From contig CAYTGM010000002.1 of NCBI GenBank assembly GCA_964437365.1, positions 124,001 through 188,000 on the forward strand: 64,000 nt of DNA, read 5' to 3'. The position numbers and the translations under genes were made by a program. The notes beneath the pieces were generated by a model. The model did not search any database and had not been told where the DNA came from. It worked only from the letters and a program-made list of their open reading frames with translations. Within the stretch, counting starts at the first letter, position 1. Each line of letters opens with the position of its first letter. The DNA comes from CAYTGM01 sp964437365 (GTDB lineage Bacteria > Sumerlaeota > Sumerlaeia > SLMS01). This document shows, piece by piece, positions 8,206 to 17,691 of the stretch.

Positions 8206-9033
8206 ATGAAAAAATTTCTGATTGGTTGTTCTATCGTCTTATTGCTGGCGATTGCCATCGCCACAGGCATCCTGATCTTTATCGGACTCAAGATCAAGGG
8301 GGTTGCGAATAATTATGAGATGGCTTTCCAGAACATGGAGCAGCTTGAGACCAAGTATCCGTACACGAAACCGGGCACCAGGAAATTGGATGAAGATCGA
8401 CTGCTTGCTTATTTCGAAATCAGAGAAGGATTCATCACAAATATTCAGGAAGACCCGCTCATTAAAGCGTTCCTCGAAGCAGAAAAGGACCCGAACACGG
8501 CTCCTCCGGAAGTTGGTCTCGGTGACATGTGGAGAATTGGATCTGAAGCGATCCCAAGCTGGGTCGAAGAGTTTAATACTCTATCTGATTCAAGACAGAT
8601 GCCTCCGTCGGAATATATATTTCATCTGCGTACCGTTTACCAGACGATCTACGAAGGACAGGAGCGCGGTGATCCGGATATGACTCGTATTTACTCTCAG
8701 CTGACAGATATGGTAGATAATATGAACCGGGAAATTGCGAAACAGAACAACCCGGATCTTCGACCTGTACAATTGGAGCAATCACTCGAGGATATTGAGA
8801 GTATGGATGAAGATTCGATCGCACACAACATCACGCTCTTGAAAGATCATCTTGATAAGATTGAGGACAGACCAATGCTCGGCGGTATCGAAGTCTTTAT
8901 ATACTTCACTTACGAAGCCCAAGTGATGCAGGGTAATGCCCCGCAGTTTGGAGGGCAGGGGAATGTTTCGGAGGCTGAAGCCACTCAGTTTGAAGGCAGC
9001 GTATCAGAGGCAGAGCCAATTCCTGCAAATTGA
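8206..9033 (+). CDS. Membrane-anchored protein of unknown function
   Basis: 275 residues. The N terminus (MKKF, then a hydrophobic stretch about 4-28) is an uncleaved signal anchor or signal peptide, so the mostly helical, acidic remainder would be outside the cytoplasm. The C terminus carries a short duplication (SEAEATQFEGS / SEAEPIPAN) and looks disordered. AAGGAAAA lies just before the ATG. I recognise no family. The gene ends in a strong terminator that overlaps the tail of the convergent CARF gene. Confidence 0.75.
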   Translation: MKKFLIGCSIVLLLAIAIATGILIFIGLKIKGVANNYEMAFQNMEQLETKYPYTKPGTRKLDEDRLLAYFEIREGFITNIQEDPLIKAFLEAEKDPNTAPPEVGLGDMWRIGSEAIPSWVEEFNTLSDSRQMPPSEYIFHLRTVYQTIYEGQERGDPDMTRIYSQLTDMVDNMNREIAKQNNPDLRPVQLEQSLEDIESMDEDSIAHNITLLKDHLDKIEDRPMLGGIEVFIYFTYEAQVMQGNAPQFGGQGNVSEAEATQFEGSVSEAEPIPAN

Positions 9034-9065
9034 GTTTCTACCTTCAGAGCCATGGCTAATTTATT

Positions 9066-10397
9066 CTAGTGCCCAGTAGATTTTCTGCTGGGCACTTTTC
9101 TTTTCTTCGCCGTCGTTGAAAGAAAGGCATATATTTTCCTGTTAGAGATCCATGGGAATTGCAATTCGCTGGCGCGCTTTCTAAAGTCTTTGATCTGAGA
9201 TTGAAAGAGAGACTCAATCTCGACCAGAAATTCGTAGGCAAGTCGCATTGTTGCAGGCCGGGTGCCATGAGCAAGAATAAGATTTCGCCTGGCACTGAGA
9301 ACTTTACGAAAGGTATCGCTCTGACGATAATCCTGTCCCACGGGGTTTCCCAGGATTTCCAAGAGCTCATAGGACTTTCTTAATCCCAGTTTTATTTTCG
9401 CGTCTTCCAGTCTTCGTTCAGCTTCAAAGTAATCACGAGATCGAGGCGGGACTTTTCTGATCTCAAGGTCGTCAGTGCGTATCCCGTATTCTTTGTGCAG
9501 TATAGATTGCGCAAAGACTTCGGCGGCCCGGTGAAGTCGAATGAGCGCGTCGTCAGGTCTCTTTTCAGATAACCTTCGAAGTGCATTGTTATAGACATCG
9601 ATCAATATCTCATCAGGATAATCACCGTCACACTCCATGGCAGCCGCAGCCTTTTCAATCGACTTGAGCTGCTTTGCAGAGACCTTGAAATGCCTGGCTG
9701 GCTTGATATTCTGCAGTTGCTGAGAAATCGACTTATACCTTGTTACGAAATCTCCCAGCTGAAACCGGTCCCAGTCTTCATAGGCTGAAGAAAGGGTCTG
9801 CAAGGCTGAAACAAGATCAGAACGCTGGGGGAGAAGGCTCTCTTTGTTGATGTCCGAGAGTAATTCCCCCGCCGTACGAAACCGCAGTTCCTGGATCATC
9901 GTGATAGACATCCGGAGTTTTCTATCCCCCATGACAGACTTGCTTTCGGTAATCACAGGACGGGAAGAAGACTGTCCCGGAGGAGAATAGAGGTATCTCA
10001 AAGAGCGTACGTCATTATTGACTGCTGCAAGGACAGCTCCGGCACTCATGACCTTTGTCCCCCCCGTATAGTGCAGGACCATGTTTTCAGCAAGTACCCC
10101 ATCTTCGAGAAGCTGGAGGATCTCTTCATTGGTCGCTTTGTAAGACTCATCAAGAGACTCCGCTGAGTTGAGAAGGCGAACTTTTGTTTCAGGAGGCTTG
10201 AACCCCGAAGATCTTTGCAATCTTTCAGCGTTTTCTTTCGAGTCTTCGGTAGCAATGATGACCAGTTTGCCAGCCCCAGATTTCTTCAGGTCCCTCGCAA
10301 GGGCCGCGATCACGTCATTCGATGATGGCCCATAGGTTGTCCCAACGGTCACGATCTGTGCTTTTGTCTTTGAGGCTTTGTTCGTTTTGAGAACCAC
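9066..10397 (-). CDS. Stand-alone CARF-HEPN protein (TIGR02710/Csm6-like CRISPR ancillary family)
   Basis: Probable cyclic-oligoadenylate-sensing ribonuclease. The N-terminal CARF (Rossmann-like) domain begins AQIVTVGTTYGPSS and contains the hallmark YTGGTKVMSAG loop (about 110-119 from GTG 10397). The central part has a helical RLHRAAEVFAQ block, and the C-terminal half ends in RRNLILAHG, an R-x5/6-H motif as in HEPN RNases; the pattern fits the TIGR02710 family of CRISPR-associated CARF proteins. No cas genes or repeat array occur in the window. The open frame reaches TTG 10412, but GGAG sits 9 bases before GTG 10397, so 10397 is preferred (443 aa). The last 10-15 codons are encoded by the opposing gene's terminator. 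Confidence 0.82.
   Translation of the reverse strand: MVLKTNKASKTKAQIVTVGTTYGPSSNDVIAALARDLKKSGAGKLVIIATEDSKENAERLQRSSGFKPPETKVRLLNSAESLDESYKATNEEILQLLEDGVLAENMVLHYTGGTKVMSAGAVLAAVNNDVRSLRYLYSPPGQSSSRPVITESKSVMGDRKLRMSITMIQELRFRTAGELLSDINKESLLPQRSDLVSALQTLSSAYEDWDRFQLGDFVTRYKSISQQLQNIKPARHFKVSAKQLKSIEKAAAAMECDGDYPDEILIDVYNNALRRLSEKRPDDALIRLHRAAEVFAQSILHKEYGIRTDDLEIRKVPPRSRDYFEAERRLEDAKIKLGLRKSYELLEILGNPVGQDYRQSDTFRKVLSARRNLILAHGTRPATMRLAYEFLVEIESLFQSQIKDFRKRASELQFPWISNRKIYAFLSTTAKKRKVPSRKSTGH
9068..9099 (+). terminator. Rho-independent terminator
   Basis: AGTGCCCAG (9068-9076) pairs with CTGGGCACT (9088-9096); the stem extends inward by T.G and AGA/TCT to a TTT loop, giving 13 pairs, followed by TTTCTTTTC. 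It ends the 8206-9033 gene and lies within the last codons of the convergent CARF gene. Confidence 0.85.
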
Positions 10398-10540
10398 TCT
10401 CGTTAGCTCCAATTATTTGAAATTGTCAGAGATGACTAATTGATTCACATGCGTGGAACCAGTGATAATTGATCAACTTGAAGGAAAATATCGAGATCGA
10501 ATCAGAAAATGTAGATCTCTGGCAGAGTTAAGGACAAAAG

Positions 10541-11548
10541 ATGTCGAGAGTGATTGATCAAGTGAAGAGTCAGCTCGCTGGAACGAACAGGAAAGTTGTG
10601 TTCCCGGAAGCGACCTTTGATGAACGGACGATCCGGGCATGCGCAAGACTCCTGGAGGAAGGGCTGCTTACACCCGTGATGTTGGGCAGGAGAGAGGATT
10701 TCATGACAACTGCCGAAGTTCTGGGCATCGATATCCGATCCGCACTTTTTCATTATCCGACGGACGACGAAAATCTGGAGGAGATGGTAGACCTTTATCA
10801 GAGGCGCCGAGCGAAGGAAGGTTTAACACGTGATCAGGCAAGGGCAGTGCTGCTCGGGGATTCACTCCTGTTTGGCGCTGGGCTGGTTGCTTTGGGGAAA
10901 GTGGATGCCATGGTTGCGGGGGCCAGCCATGCGACCGCTGATGTAATAAGATCGGGACTCAAGATGGTCGGCTCTCGCGAAGGGATCCGAACAGTGAGTT
11001 CATTTTTCTTAATGGAATTGGAGGAGAACTCGGGTTTTGGAATACAGGACCTACTTGTCTTTGCAGATTGTGCCATTGTTCCTGATCCTGATTCTGCTCA
11101 GTTATCTGAGATCGCTTCGAATGCTTGTATGGATGTGCTGAAAATCTATCCCGACTGGGAGCCCAGGGTGGCTTTTTTAAGCTTTGCAACCGGTGCGAGT
11201 GCTGATCACGAGGCTGTAGATAAGGTGTCAAAGGCCGTTGAAATGTTCAGCAAACTTCATCCTGATGTCCCCGTTGATGGGCCAATGCAACTGGATGCAG
11301 CATTGATTCCTGAGGTTGCTTCGAGGAAGTGCGGGGGGTCTGATGTTGCTGGACGGGCAAATATTCTGATCTTTCCCGATCTGAACTCAGGAAATATCGG
11401 CTACAAGTTGGTTGAGCGACTGGGAGGAGCGTTAGCACTTGGTCCGATGGTGAGTGGTTTGGCGAGGCCAGTTAATGATTTGTCTCGTGGTGCATCCGAG
11501 CAGATTATTTATGGGATGGGTGTATTATCGGCGGCACTTTCGAAATAA
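10541..11548 (+). CDS. pta: Phosphate acetyltransferase
   Basis: Interconverts acetyl-CoA and acetyl-phosphate in overflow metabolism or acetate use. 335 residues, the short catalytic form without the N-terminal DRTGG/BioD-like regulatory domain of E. coli Pta. Family blocks are intact: KVVFPEATFDERT, GDSLLFGAGLVALGKVDAMV, GASHATADVIRSGL, GPMQLDAAL and NILIFPDLNSGNIGYK. A phosphate butyryltransferase is less likely given the close match to PTA-type blocks. No acetate kinase gene is adjacent. The motif for the ribosome binding site is weak (an AGGAC lies 8 bases upstream). Confidence 0.92.
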   Translation: MSRVIDQVKSQLAGTNRKVVFPEATFDERTIRACARLLEEGLLTPVMLGRREDFMTTAEVLGIDIRSALFHYPTDDENLEEMVDLYQRRRAKEGLTRDQARAVLLGDSLLFGAGLVALGKVDAMVAGASHATADVIRSGLKMVGSREGIRTVSSFFLMELEENSGFGIQDLLVFADCAIVPDPDSAQLSEIASNACMDVLKIYPDWEPRVAFLSFATGASADHEAVDKVSKAVEMFSKLHPDVPVDGPMQLDAALIPEVASRKCGGSDVAGRANILIFPDLNSGNIGYKLVERLGGALALGPMVSGLARPVNDLSRGASEQIIYGMGVLSAALSK

Positions 11549-12073
11549 AGATCTCGCTGGACGGTTCGTGTTCAGACGATTGAATTGGATCACGGTGAAA
11601 TTCTTTCAGGATTGTCATCGATGATTCGCAAATCCGACCTGAGTTTCTGTCAGGATTTTCCTGATGTGACAAAAAAAAGGAAAATACTTCGTTACCACGC
11701 TCAGTGAAAAGGAGATTTTCTTGATGGTCGACAAGGACAGTGAGATCTCGCAACCTGAGATTTGTGAGTGAGTTAGCAAAGAGTTCTTTCATTTTTGTCA
11801 CAGAATTTTCCTTGCGGCTCTGGTGGATGGGAATTAATTGGTAGGGCGAAATGTACAGCGTGTTTTCTGTTTAAATGGAATTTATTGACCTCATCATGAG
11901 GAACTTCATCATCGACCGAGAGGTACCAGAGAAACGAGTTTCTGACTTTGTTTCCTTTCTGTCTCAACTCTTCTCCTGTAAGAAAAACTTGCATTTTGAA
12001 GATTCTGGACTTGCCTTGCAAAGGATTGATGATATGAGATTTACGACGATACCTTCAGAAAGCGAGAGCGTCC
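11549..12073. other. Intergenic region before pilM, with a possible promoter
   Basis: 525 bases between pta and pilM with no gene I can support. Minus-strand frames at 11505-11801 and 11773-12021 are open, but have no good ribosome binding site and no recognisable sequence. TTGCCT (12011-12016), a 16-base spacer and TATGAG (12033-12038) could be a promoter for pilMNOPQ. Confidence 0.4.
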
Positions 12074-13222
12074 ATGTTCGGTGGAGGCAAAAAAGTCGTC
12101 GGACTTGACGTGGGTTCCCACCAGGTAAAAGCGGTGGAACTTCGCAAATCCGGATCAAAAGTGGAGCTGGTGAGATTCGGAGTTGCCGATGTTTATCCTA
12201 ACGGAGATCGGAGTGCGGCAGGGAATGCTGATGTGTTTCAGCTCAAGACATCAGCTATTCGAGAAGCAGTCCAAAAAGCTGGAATTACAGCCAAGCACTC
12301 GGTGTCTGCTGTAAGTGGCGAGTCAATTATCGTTCGCTACATTCAGTTGCCTGAAATGCCTGAAGAAGAATTAAAGAATGCCCTGAGGTGGGAAGCTGAG
12401 GAATATATTCCTTTTTCCATCGATGAGGTAAATCTTGATTCCGTTGTGCTCGGGCCAAGTAATGTCCCAGGCAAGCTTGATGTCTTACTGGTGTCAGCAA
12501 GAAAGGATCTGGTTAATGAGCATGTTCAATTAATTCGAACTGCTGACCTGACTCCTGTAGTTGTTGATGTTGAAGGCTTCGCATTTCTCAATTGTTTTGA
12601 AATGAATTACCAGCCGAAGCGAGAAGATTGTTACTGTCTCGTGCATATCGGCGCTGATGTTACGAACATCAATATTTATGTTTCGAATAGCTCGCGTTTC
12701 TCTCGTGACGTGAACGTTGCTGGAAACTCGATCACACAAGCCATCTGCCAGAAATGCCAGGTGCCTTACAGTAAGGGTGAAGAGTTAAAGCGAAACGTTG
12801 GTGTCAGTGTATCTGATCTTGAGGATGAGGGTGAAGGTGAAAGCGAACTGATCAGTACGATCCGAGGAACAGTTGAGCGCATCACCGGTTCAGACCTCGG
12901 TGACGATTCACCTGAAAACTCAGCTTCCCGTGCGATTCAAAATACCTTGCAGCAACTAATTAGTGAAATTCGTCGCTCTGTGCAGTTTTTCGAAGGACAG
13001 AGTGGTGGGGCCACTGTCTCGAAGGTTATCGTTGGTGGTGGTTCTTCCCGGTTGAAGAATCTGCCGGGATTTCTCCAGACGGAATTAGATATCCCCGTAG
13101 AAATCTTCGATCCACTCAAGAATGTTTCCATCGGAAGCAATGTGGATCAGGGATTATTGCAGACACATCGAGAACAGTTGGGGGCAGGAATTGGCCTCGC
13201 ACTGAGAAAGGTCCTCGATTAA
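12074..13222 (+). CDS. pilM: Type IV pilus assembly actin-like protein PilM
   Basis: Cytoplasmic actin-fold ATPase that binds the PilN N terminus and links the inner-membrane alignment complex to the pilus motor. 382 residues. The first phosphate loop GLDVGSHQVKAVEL is at the start, a PilM-type RYIQLPEMPEEEL block near 95, and GGGSSRLKNLPGF near 322. An acidic insertion (DLEDEGEGESEL, about 250) is longer than in most PilM proteins. First gene of pilMNOPQ; pilN follows after 6 bases. Confidence 0.92.
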   Translation: MFGGGKKVVGLDVGSHQVKAVELRKSGSKVELVRFGVADVYPNGDRSAAGNADVFQLKTSAIREAVQKAGITAKHSVSAVSGESIIVRYIQLPEMPEEELKNALRWEAEEYIPFSIDEVNLDSVVLGPSNVPGKLDVLLVSARKDLVNEHVQLIRTADLTPVVVDVEGFAFLNCFEMNYQPKREDCYCLVHIGADVTNINIYVSNSSRFSRDVNVAGNSITQAICQKCQVPYSKGEELKRNVGVSVSDLEDEGEGESELISTIRGTVERITGSDLGDDSPENSASRAIQNTLQQLISEIRRSVQFFEGQSGGATVSKVIVGGGSSRLKNLPGFLQTELDIPVEIFDPLKNVSIGSNVDQGLLQTHREQLGAGIGLALRKVLD

Positions 13223-13228
13223 GTTGAT

Positions 13229-13999
13229 ATGATTAAGATAAATCTTCTCCCACAGGACATGGCAGGATCTGGAGCAGCCCCCGGCAGTACGGGCGGCGGA
13301 GCTTCCAGCGAATCCGCTTTGGTTGCGATTGTTGTCATCTTGGCTCTCGTTGTCAATGGAGCGCTTGGGGCATACATCTTCTACTCGAAGAACAGTGCTC
13401 AAGCATCGTATAATGTGGCAAAAGCCGAGCATGATCGCGTTAAAACTGAGCTCGAAGCGACGGCTGTTGAGTACGAAGAAATGCAGCTGACCATTGAGAG
13501 GATGACTCGCCTCATCAGCGTGGCTGAATCTCTCGATCCAGTTGATCGGGTGCTCTGGTCAAGAAAACTCAATCAGCTTCCACTTCTTATTCCAGAAGGT
13601 GTCTATCTGACTGGAATCAGCGTGAACCAGGATGTGAAACGAGTTGAGACACCTGAGTCTATACAGAAAAGAAATACCTGGACACGCAGCAAGCAAAAGA
13701 ACAAGGGCCCTGAGCCTGAAAAAGAGTTTGAATCCAGAATAACCTGGACGATGAGGCTTGATGGTGTGGCGTATCGAGATGGTGCGACCGCGGAGCAAAG
13801 GCTCGAACAGATTGTTCGCTTCTATCGCAACCTGGAAAATAATACTGTTCGACTTCCCTTCGATAAAGAAGAATCAAGTTACATGGAAGGCATTGCAGGT
13901 AAGATCGAAGTAAGTAGTGTAACCGGCGGAACGATGCAGGGGCGTGAAGTTTCAAACTTTAACTTCACCATGAAAACTGACCCCCTGACTATCCGATAA
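13229..13999 (+). CDS. pilN: Type IV pilus inner-membrane protein PilN
   Basis: Bitopic protein of the pilus alignment complex. It begins MIKINLLPQ, the conserved PilM-binding peptide, followed by a Gly/Ala/Ser-rich linker, one transmembrane segment (about 33-52), a coiled coil (about 60-90) and a ferredoxin-like periplasmic domain that is interrupted by a charged insertion (about 135-170, rich in Lys/Glu). At 256 residues it is longer than typical PilN (about 200). pilM precedes it by 6 bases and pilO follows after 36. Confidence 0.88.
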   Translation: MIKINLLPQDMAGSGAAPGSTGGGASSESALVAIVVILALVVNGALGAYIFYSKNSAQASYNVAKAEHDRVKTELEATAVEYEEMQLTIERMTRLISVAESLDPVDRVLWSRKLNQLPLLIPEGVYLTGISVNQDVKRVETPESIQKRNTWTRSKQKNKGPEPEKEFESRITWTMRLDGVAYRDGATAEQRLEQIVRFYRNLENNTVRLPFDKEESSYMEGIAGKIEVSSVTGGTMQGREVSNFNFTMKTDPLTIR

Positions 14000-14035
14000 C
14001 TTGGCCAAACGATACTCTTTAGAGGAATGAAATGA

Positions 14036-14602
14036 ATGGCTCTTTCGGAAAAAAATAAACAAATTGTCCTCGCATCAGCGATTGGCGGTATTGCGGTTTT
14101 CGTGATTCTTGTTTATGTCCATTTCTTCTTTGTGAAGGATGACATAAATTCCTTGAAAGACAAGGCAGCAACCTTGAAGACCGAGACCGAAGCAAACAAG
14201 ATACAGTTAGATAAATATAAGAAAGAACTCGATAATCCTGAAAGACGACGGGAAGTTGAGGCGCGTTTCTATCAGATTGAACAAAGACTTCCATCGGATC
14301 AAGATACGGTAGAAGTCTATGATATTCTCAGAGGCTATTTCAAAGGCTCTGCTATTGTCTTTACAAACCTTGAGAGGGGACAGGAAAAGCGCTACGATCG
14401 TTACGCTGAATACCCTTTCACGATCAAAGGTCGAGCCAGATACCACCAGGTCGGACAGTTGGTGAACTTGATAGAATGTAACCCTGAGCGACTGATGCAT
14501 GTGACGATGATGGATCTCACTAACAATGATCGTCGTCCTTCAGTGCATCCGATGGAAATCGGCGTTTCAACATTCACATTCAATGAAGACTACAGAGATT
14601 GA
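14036..14602 (+). CDS. pilO: Type IV pilus inner-membrane protein PilO
   Basis: Partner of PilN in the periplasmic alignment complex. 188 residues with one transmembrane segment (about 13-33), a coiled coil rich in Lys/Glu (about 37-75), a YDILRGYFKGS block and a compact C-terminal alpha/beta domain (PFTIKGRARYHQVGQLVNLIE). AGAGGA at 14021-14026 lies 9 bases before ATG 14036; the out-of-frame ATG just upstream is not used. Sequence similarity is weak, but size, topology and place in the operon define it. Confidence 0.85.
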   Translation: MALSEKNKQIVLASAIGGIAVFVILVYVHFFFVKDDINSLKDKAATLKTETEANKIQLDKYKKELDNPERRREVEARFYQIEQRLPSDQDTVEVYDILRGYFKGSAIVFTNLERGQEKRYDRYAEYPFTIKGRARYHQVGQLVNLIECNPERLMHVTMMDLTNNDRRPSVHPMEIGVSTFTFNEDYRD

Positions 14603-14616
14603 GGAGATAGACAGTC

Positions 14617-15411
14617 ATGAAAAAACATAGCCTCAATTTCCTAATCGCATTGATCGCCGCTCTAACTCTTACCAACAGCAGCCTGACGTTTGCTCAGGAT
14701 GAGGAAGACTACAGTGCATCTTCCGAAGATCAGCCAGTTGCTGAAAACAGCTCTGTTGAGGTCACGGTTGGTGAATTAGAAGAACTTCTGAATCTTCCCG
14801 ATGAAGCAAGTCTTCGCAAGGAATATCAGGAAGACCTGCAAAACCCTCCGAACATCTTTACTGATGATGAGACAATTCGTCGTATCTTTGGGGATAAACC
14901 AAGGTTTGTCTATCTTCCAGAAGGGGTGGACCCAATGATCATTCCCTGGGTCCGAGATCAGATCATCGCTGAAGAATTGCTGGAAGAGTCGACAATCGCT
15001 GTTGCAAATAATGATTTTGACAAGGCTTTAGAAATTTTGCGCACGATCCGCGAGAATTATCCCGGAACTGAATCGTCGCAAAAAACTCCCGATGAAATTA
15101 ATCGGGTGACACGCCTTAAGGAAATATACATCGCTAGCCAGAACGCGGGTAATGAAGAACCCGAAGAAGTTGTGGCTTTACCTGCGCAACCAGAGGAGAA
15201 TGAAGTTGTTCTTCCTCAATGGGTGCGGAGAAATACGAACGGTATACTGATGGTTAATGAACCGGTCGTCATTGTAGGGAATGACTTTCTGCAGGCTGGA
15301 GATGTGGTTCCCCGATATTCAACTGTGAAAGTAAAGTCGGTTGACTCTTCGGAGGTTGTCTATACCTACCAGGACAAAGACTTTATTGTGGAAGTGGTTG
15401 GGAGTTTCTAA
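14617..15411 (+). CDS. pilP: Type IV pilus PilP-like periplasmic protein
   Basis: 264 residues with a Sec signal peptide (cleavage probably after TFA, about residue 26) but no lipobox Cys, unlike classical PilP lipoproteins. The middle is acidic and helical. The C-terminal about 70 residues (NGILMVNEPVVIVGNDF, then AGDVVPRYSTVKVKSVDSS) have the small beta-sandwich pattern of PilP/GspC that contacts the secretin. GAGGAG stands 10 bases before the ATG. Its TAA shares one base with the pilQ ATG. Assigned by position and C-terminal pattern rather than by strong identity. Confidence 0.72.
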   Translation: MKKHSLNFLIALIAALTLTNSSLTFAQDEEDYSASSEDQPVAENSSVEVTVGELEELLNLPDEASLRKEYQEDLQNPPNIFTDDETIRRIFGDKPRFVYLPEGVDPMIIPWVRDQIIAEELLEESTIAVANNDFDKALEILRTIRENYPGTESSQKTPDEINRVTRLKEIYIASQNAGNEEPEEVVALPAQPEENEVVLPQWVRRNTNGILMVNEPVVIVGNDFLQAGDVVPRYSTVKVKSVDSSEVVYTYQDKDFIVEVVGSF

Positions 15412-17630
15412 TGATTGGAAAGAACGAGAATTTAAGCAAGGAGCCTGTTCACTCAATGCTATTGGTCTCCTCCAAGAAATCAACCAGCCTTGCGCTGGCA
15501 GCGTCACTCCTAACAGGAGCGGCACTCGCAGGACCGACCATCTCTGATTGGTCGATCAAGACTGAAGGAGCAAACGAGATTATCGAAATGGATTGGGATG
15601 AGCCCGGCAAGGTTGAACTGAACCAGTTTCAATCTGCTCGCCAGGTCGTTGTTGTCTTTCCTGAAGCAGAACTCTCTGATTCGATCTCTCGACACGTAAA
15701 TTCAGCCATGTCTGAATTGGTCAAGAAAGCTAAGTTGCAGGATGTTACGTTGCCAAATGGTAACCATGGCGTCCAGTTAACGCTGACTCTAGACCAATGG
15801 ACGACAATGAAAACAGATCGTTCACCAGACTCATTTCGAGTCTTTCTGAACCTTCCTGAGCGCTACCAAGAGGCTGCACAGCTTCGAAAAGAAAGCATGA
15901 GTTCTGGAATTGTGCTCTCAGACCAAAGCTTCAACGATGCAGATCTAGGCATCTATGGAGGTGCTACCGCGCCAAGTACCGGTGCTGGTCAGGGGAATAA
16001 TGACGGTTCTGCTGCATTCACTGAGTATTATGTACCCGAGGCGGTTGAGCCGGGCACCACTGGCGGTGGATCCATGGCGCTTTCGGATCTCAGCGGCGTG
16101 GAGTCCAAGCTCAATGAGTACGTTAGAAGAGTCGACTTTCAAGGAACTCCACTCGAGAACGTACTTAGGCTGATCGCAGAGCAGGCTGAACTGAATATCA
16201 TGGTTTCGCCTGGTGATGTTGCCGGTAGAACTGTGACACTAAGATTAAGGAACGTTACCTTAAGGCAGATTCTCGATGCGATTCTGAAGCAAAGTAATCT
16301 TGGATATACGATCGAAGAAGGTGGAATCGTTCGTATCCTTCCAAGGAATCAGGTTCGCACAACCGAAAGAGAAACTGTTACGGAAGCCATTCCGATCAAC
16401 TGGGTAAGTGCATCAGCAATCGCTGAGACGCTCGATCCATTGGTCGGCGAAGATGAAGGGATGCTCGAAGTTATGAGCGCCAGCAATATGATCATTGTTC
16501 GCGATGTCCCTGAATCTGTTCAGCAAATTCGTGAACTGATCTATTTGTTGGATGTTCCTGAGAAACAGGTTCTTATTGAAATGCGACTCGTCAACATGAG
16601 CGAAACGGCCCGAAGAGAATTCGGTGTTCGCACCGGCTACGAGTCTGAGGCAACTGAAAGTCGATTCCTTAGAGACCCAGGTGCCAACTTTTTTGACCTC
16701 AATAATTTTACAAACTCAGAAACACTCACCACCCAGGGATTCAGTGAAACAGGGAACAGTTCGACTACTTTCGTTAATGAGCTGGAACAATTGTTCCTTG
16801 GGCAATCAACAGAAGAGTCAGAATTAGTAAGAAACCTGGCAAATACCCTGACGAATACACTCACTGGAACCACCACGAGTGAATCTGCAGCTGTTCCAAG
16901 TTCCAGAGTTCTTGCTGGAGCACTCGCACCAGGTGCAACCGCACTCCAATATAGCGGCTTGTTTACAGCGAATATTTTTGGTGCTGAATACAATGTCGAT
17001 TTAGCCATTAATGCTCAAGAAGATCGGGGCGAGGCTGTTACTCTTGCCAATCCTATTGTCCTCTCTCTTAACAATCAGGAAGCCATTGTTGAGATAAAAA
17101 GGCAGATCCCTTACATTAGTGCTATTAATACTTCTCAAGGATCGATTGGTACGGTTGAGTTTGTCGACGTTGGTACCGAGGTTACACTCCTTCCCCGTAT
17201 TACCAATAACGGCTATGTGATGATGGAAATCGAACCTGAGCAGGTTATAGACACTGGTGATAGACCGAACGGTGTTCCTGTTACGGACGAGCGTCGTGTT
17301 AAATCGTCTGTTATTGTTCGTGATGAAGAAACAGTCGCACTCGGCGGTTTAAGACAGTTTGAAGCTAATTCATCTGAATCAGGCGTTCCGTACCTGCTTA
17401 GACTCCCTGTTCTCAGTTGGTTATTCAAGAATCAGGGGAATGAACAGATCAAAACGGAACTCTATCTGTTCGTGACGCCAAGTATTGTGAAAGATCCGAC
17501 TCTCGATTCTCATAAGAAAGCTCTCTATGAGAAAATCGATTACAACTGGGATCTTCCCGACTACTTCTTCGATGAGGTTATGCCTCGCAAAGCTCCTGGT
17601 GAAGATGAAGATCCAAGGATCAAATACTAG
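15411..17630 (+). CDS. pilQ: Type IV pilus secretin PilQ
   Basis: Outer-membrane ring through which the pilus fibre, or exported protein, leaves. 739 residues: signal peptide about 16-40 (ALAASLLTGAALA), AMIN-like beta domain about 45-150, linker, STN domain about 225-300 (RRVDFQGTPLENVLRLIAEQ), secretin N1 domain about 310-380, and secretin core to about 715 with VTLLPRITNNGYVMMEIEPE, VALGGL and PVLSWLFKN. A Thr/Ser-rich insertion lies at about 420-500. GGGAG precedes ATG 15411; a second ATG at 15456 with AAGGAG would give a shorter signal peptide. Last gene of the operon. Confidence 0.93.
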   Translation: MIGKNENLSKEPVHSMLLVSSKKSTSLALAASLLTGAALAGPTISDWSIKTEGANEIIEMDWDEPGKVELNQFQSARQVVVVFPEAELSDSISRHVNSAMSELVKKAKLQDVTLPNGNHGVQLTLTLDQWTTMKTDRSPDSFRVFLNLPERYQEAAQLRKESMSSGIVLSDQSFNDADLGIYGGATAPSTGAGQGNNDGSAAFTEYYVPEAVEPGTTGGGSMALSDLSGVESKLNEYVRRVDFQGTPLENVLRLIAEQAELNIMVSPGDVAGRTVTLRLRNVTLRQILDAILKQSNLGYTIEEGGIVRILPRNQVRTTERETVTEAIPINWVSASAIAETLDPLVGEDEGMLEVMSASNMIIVRDVPESVQQIRELIYLLDVPEKQVLIEMRLVNMSETARREFGVRTGYESEATESRFLRDPGANFFDLNNFTNSETLTTQGFSETGNSSTTFVNELEQLFLGQSTEESELVRNLANTLTNTLTGTTTSESAAVPSSRVLAGALAPGATALQYSGLFTANIFGAEYNVDLAINAQEDRGEAVTLANPIVLSLNNQEAIVEIKRQIPYISAINTSQGSIGTVEFVDVGTEVTLLPRITNNGYVMMEIEPEQVIDTGDRPNGVPVTDERRVKSSVIVRDEETVALGGLRQFEANSSESGVPYLLRLPVLSWLFKNQGNEQIKTELYLFVTPSIVKDPTLDSHKKALYEKIDYNWDLPDYFFDEVMPRKAPGEDEDPRIKY

Positions 17631-17660
17631 GTTCATTCCTGATAAGAATGAAGTAATTAG

Positions 17661-17691
17661 AACTGGCTTCTCCTACTTGGAGAAGCCAGTT
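17661..17691. terminator. Strong hairpin between pilQ and rsmE
   Basis: A perfect 13-bp stem (17661-17673 with 17679-17691) and 5-base loop TACTT. It lies 30 bases after the pilQ stop and also downstream of convergent rsmE. T tracts are short on both sides, so efficiency is uncertain; a two-way terminator is the likely role. Confidence 0.75.

Noticed and set aside
11505..12021. Two minus-strand ORFs between pta and pilM
   Set aside because: No recognisable sequence or ribosome binding site, and one overlaps the end of pta.
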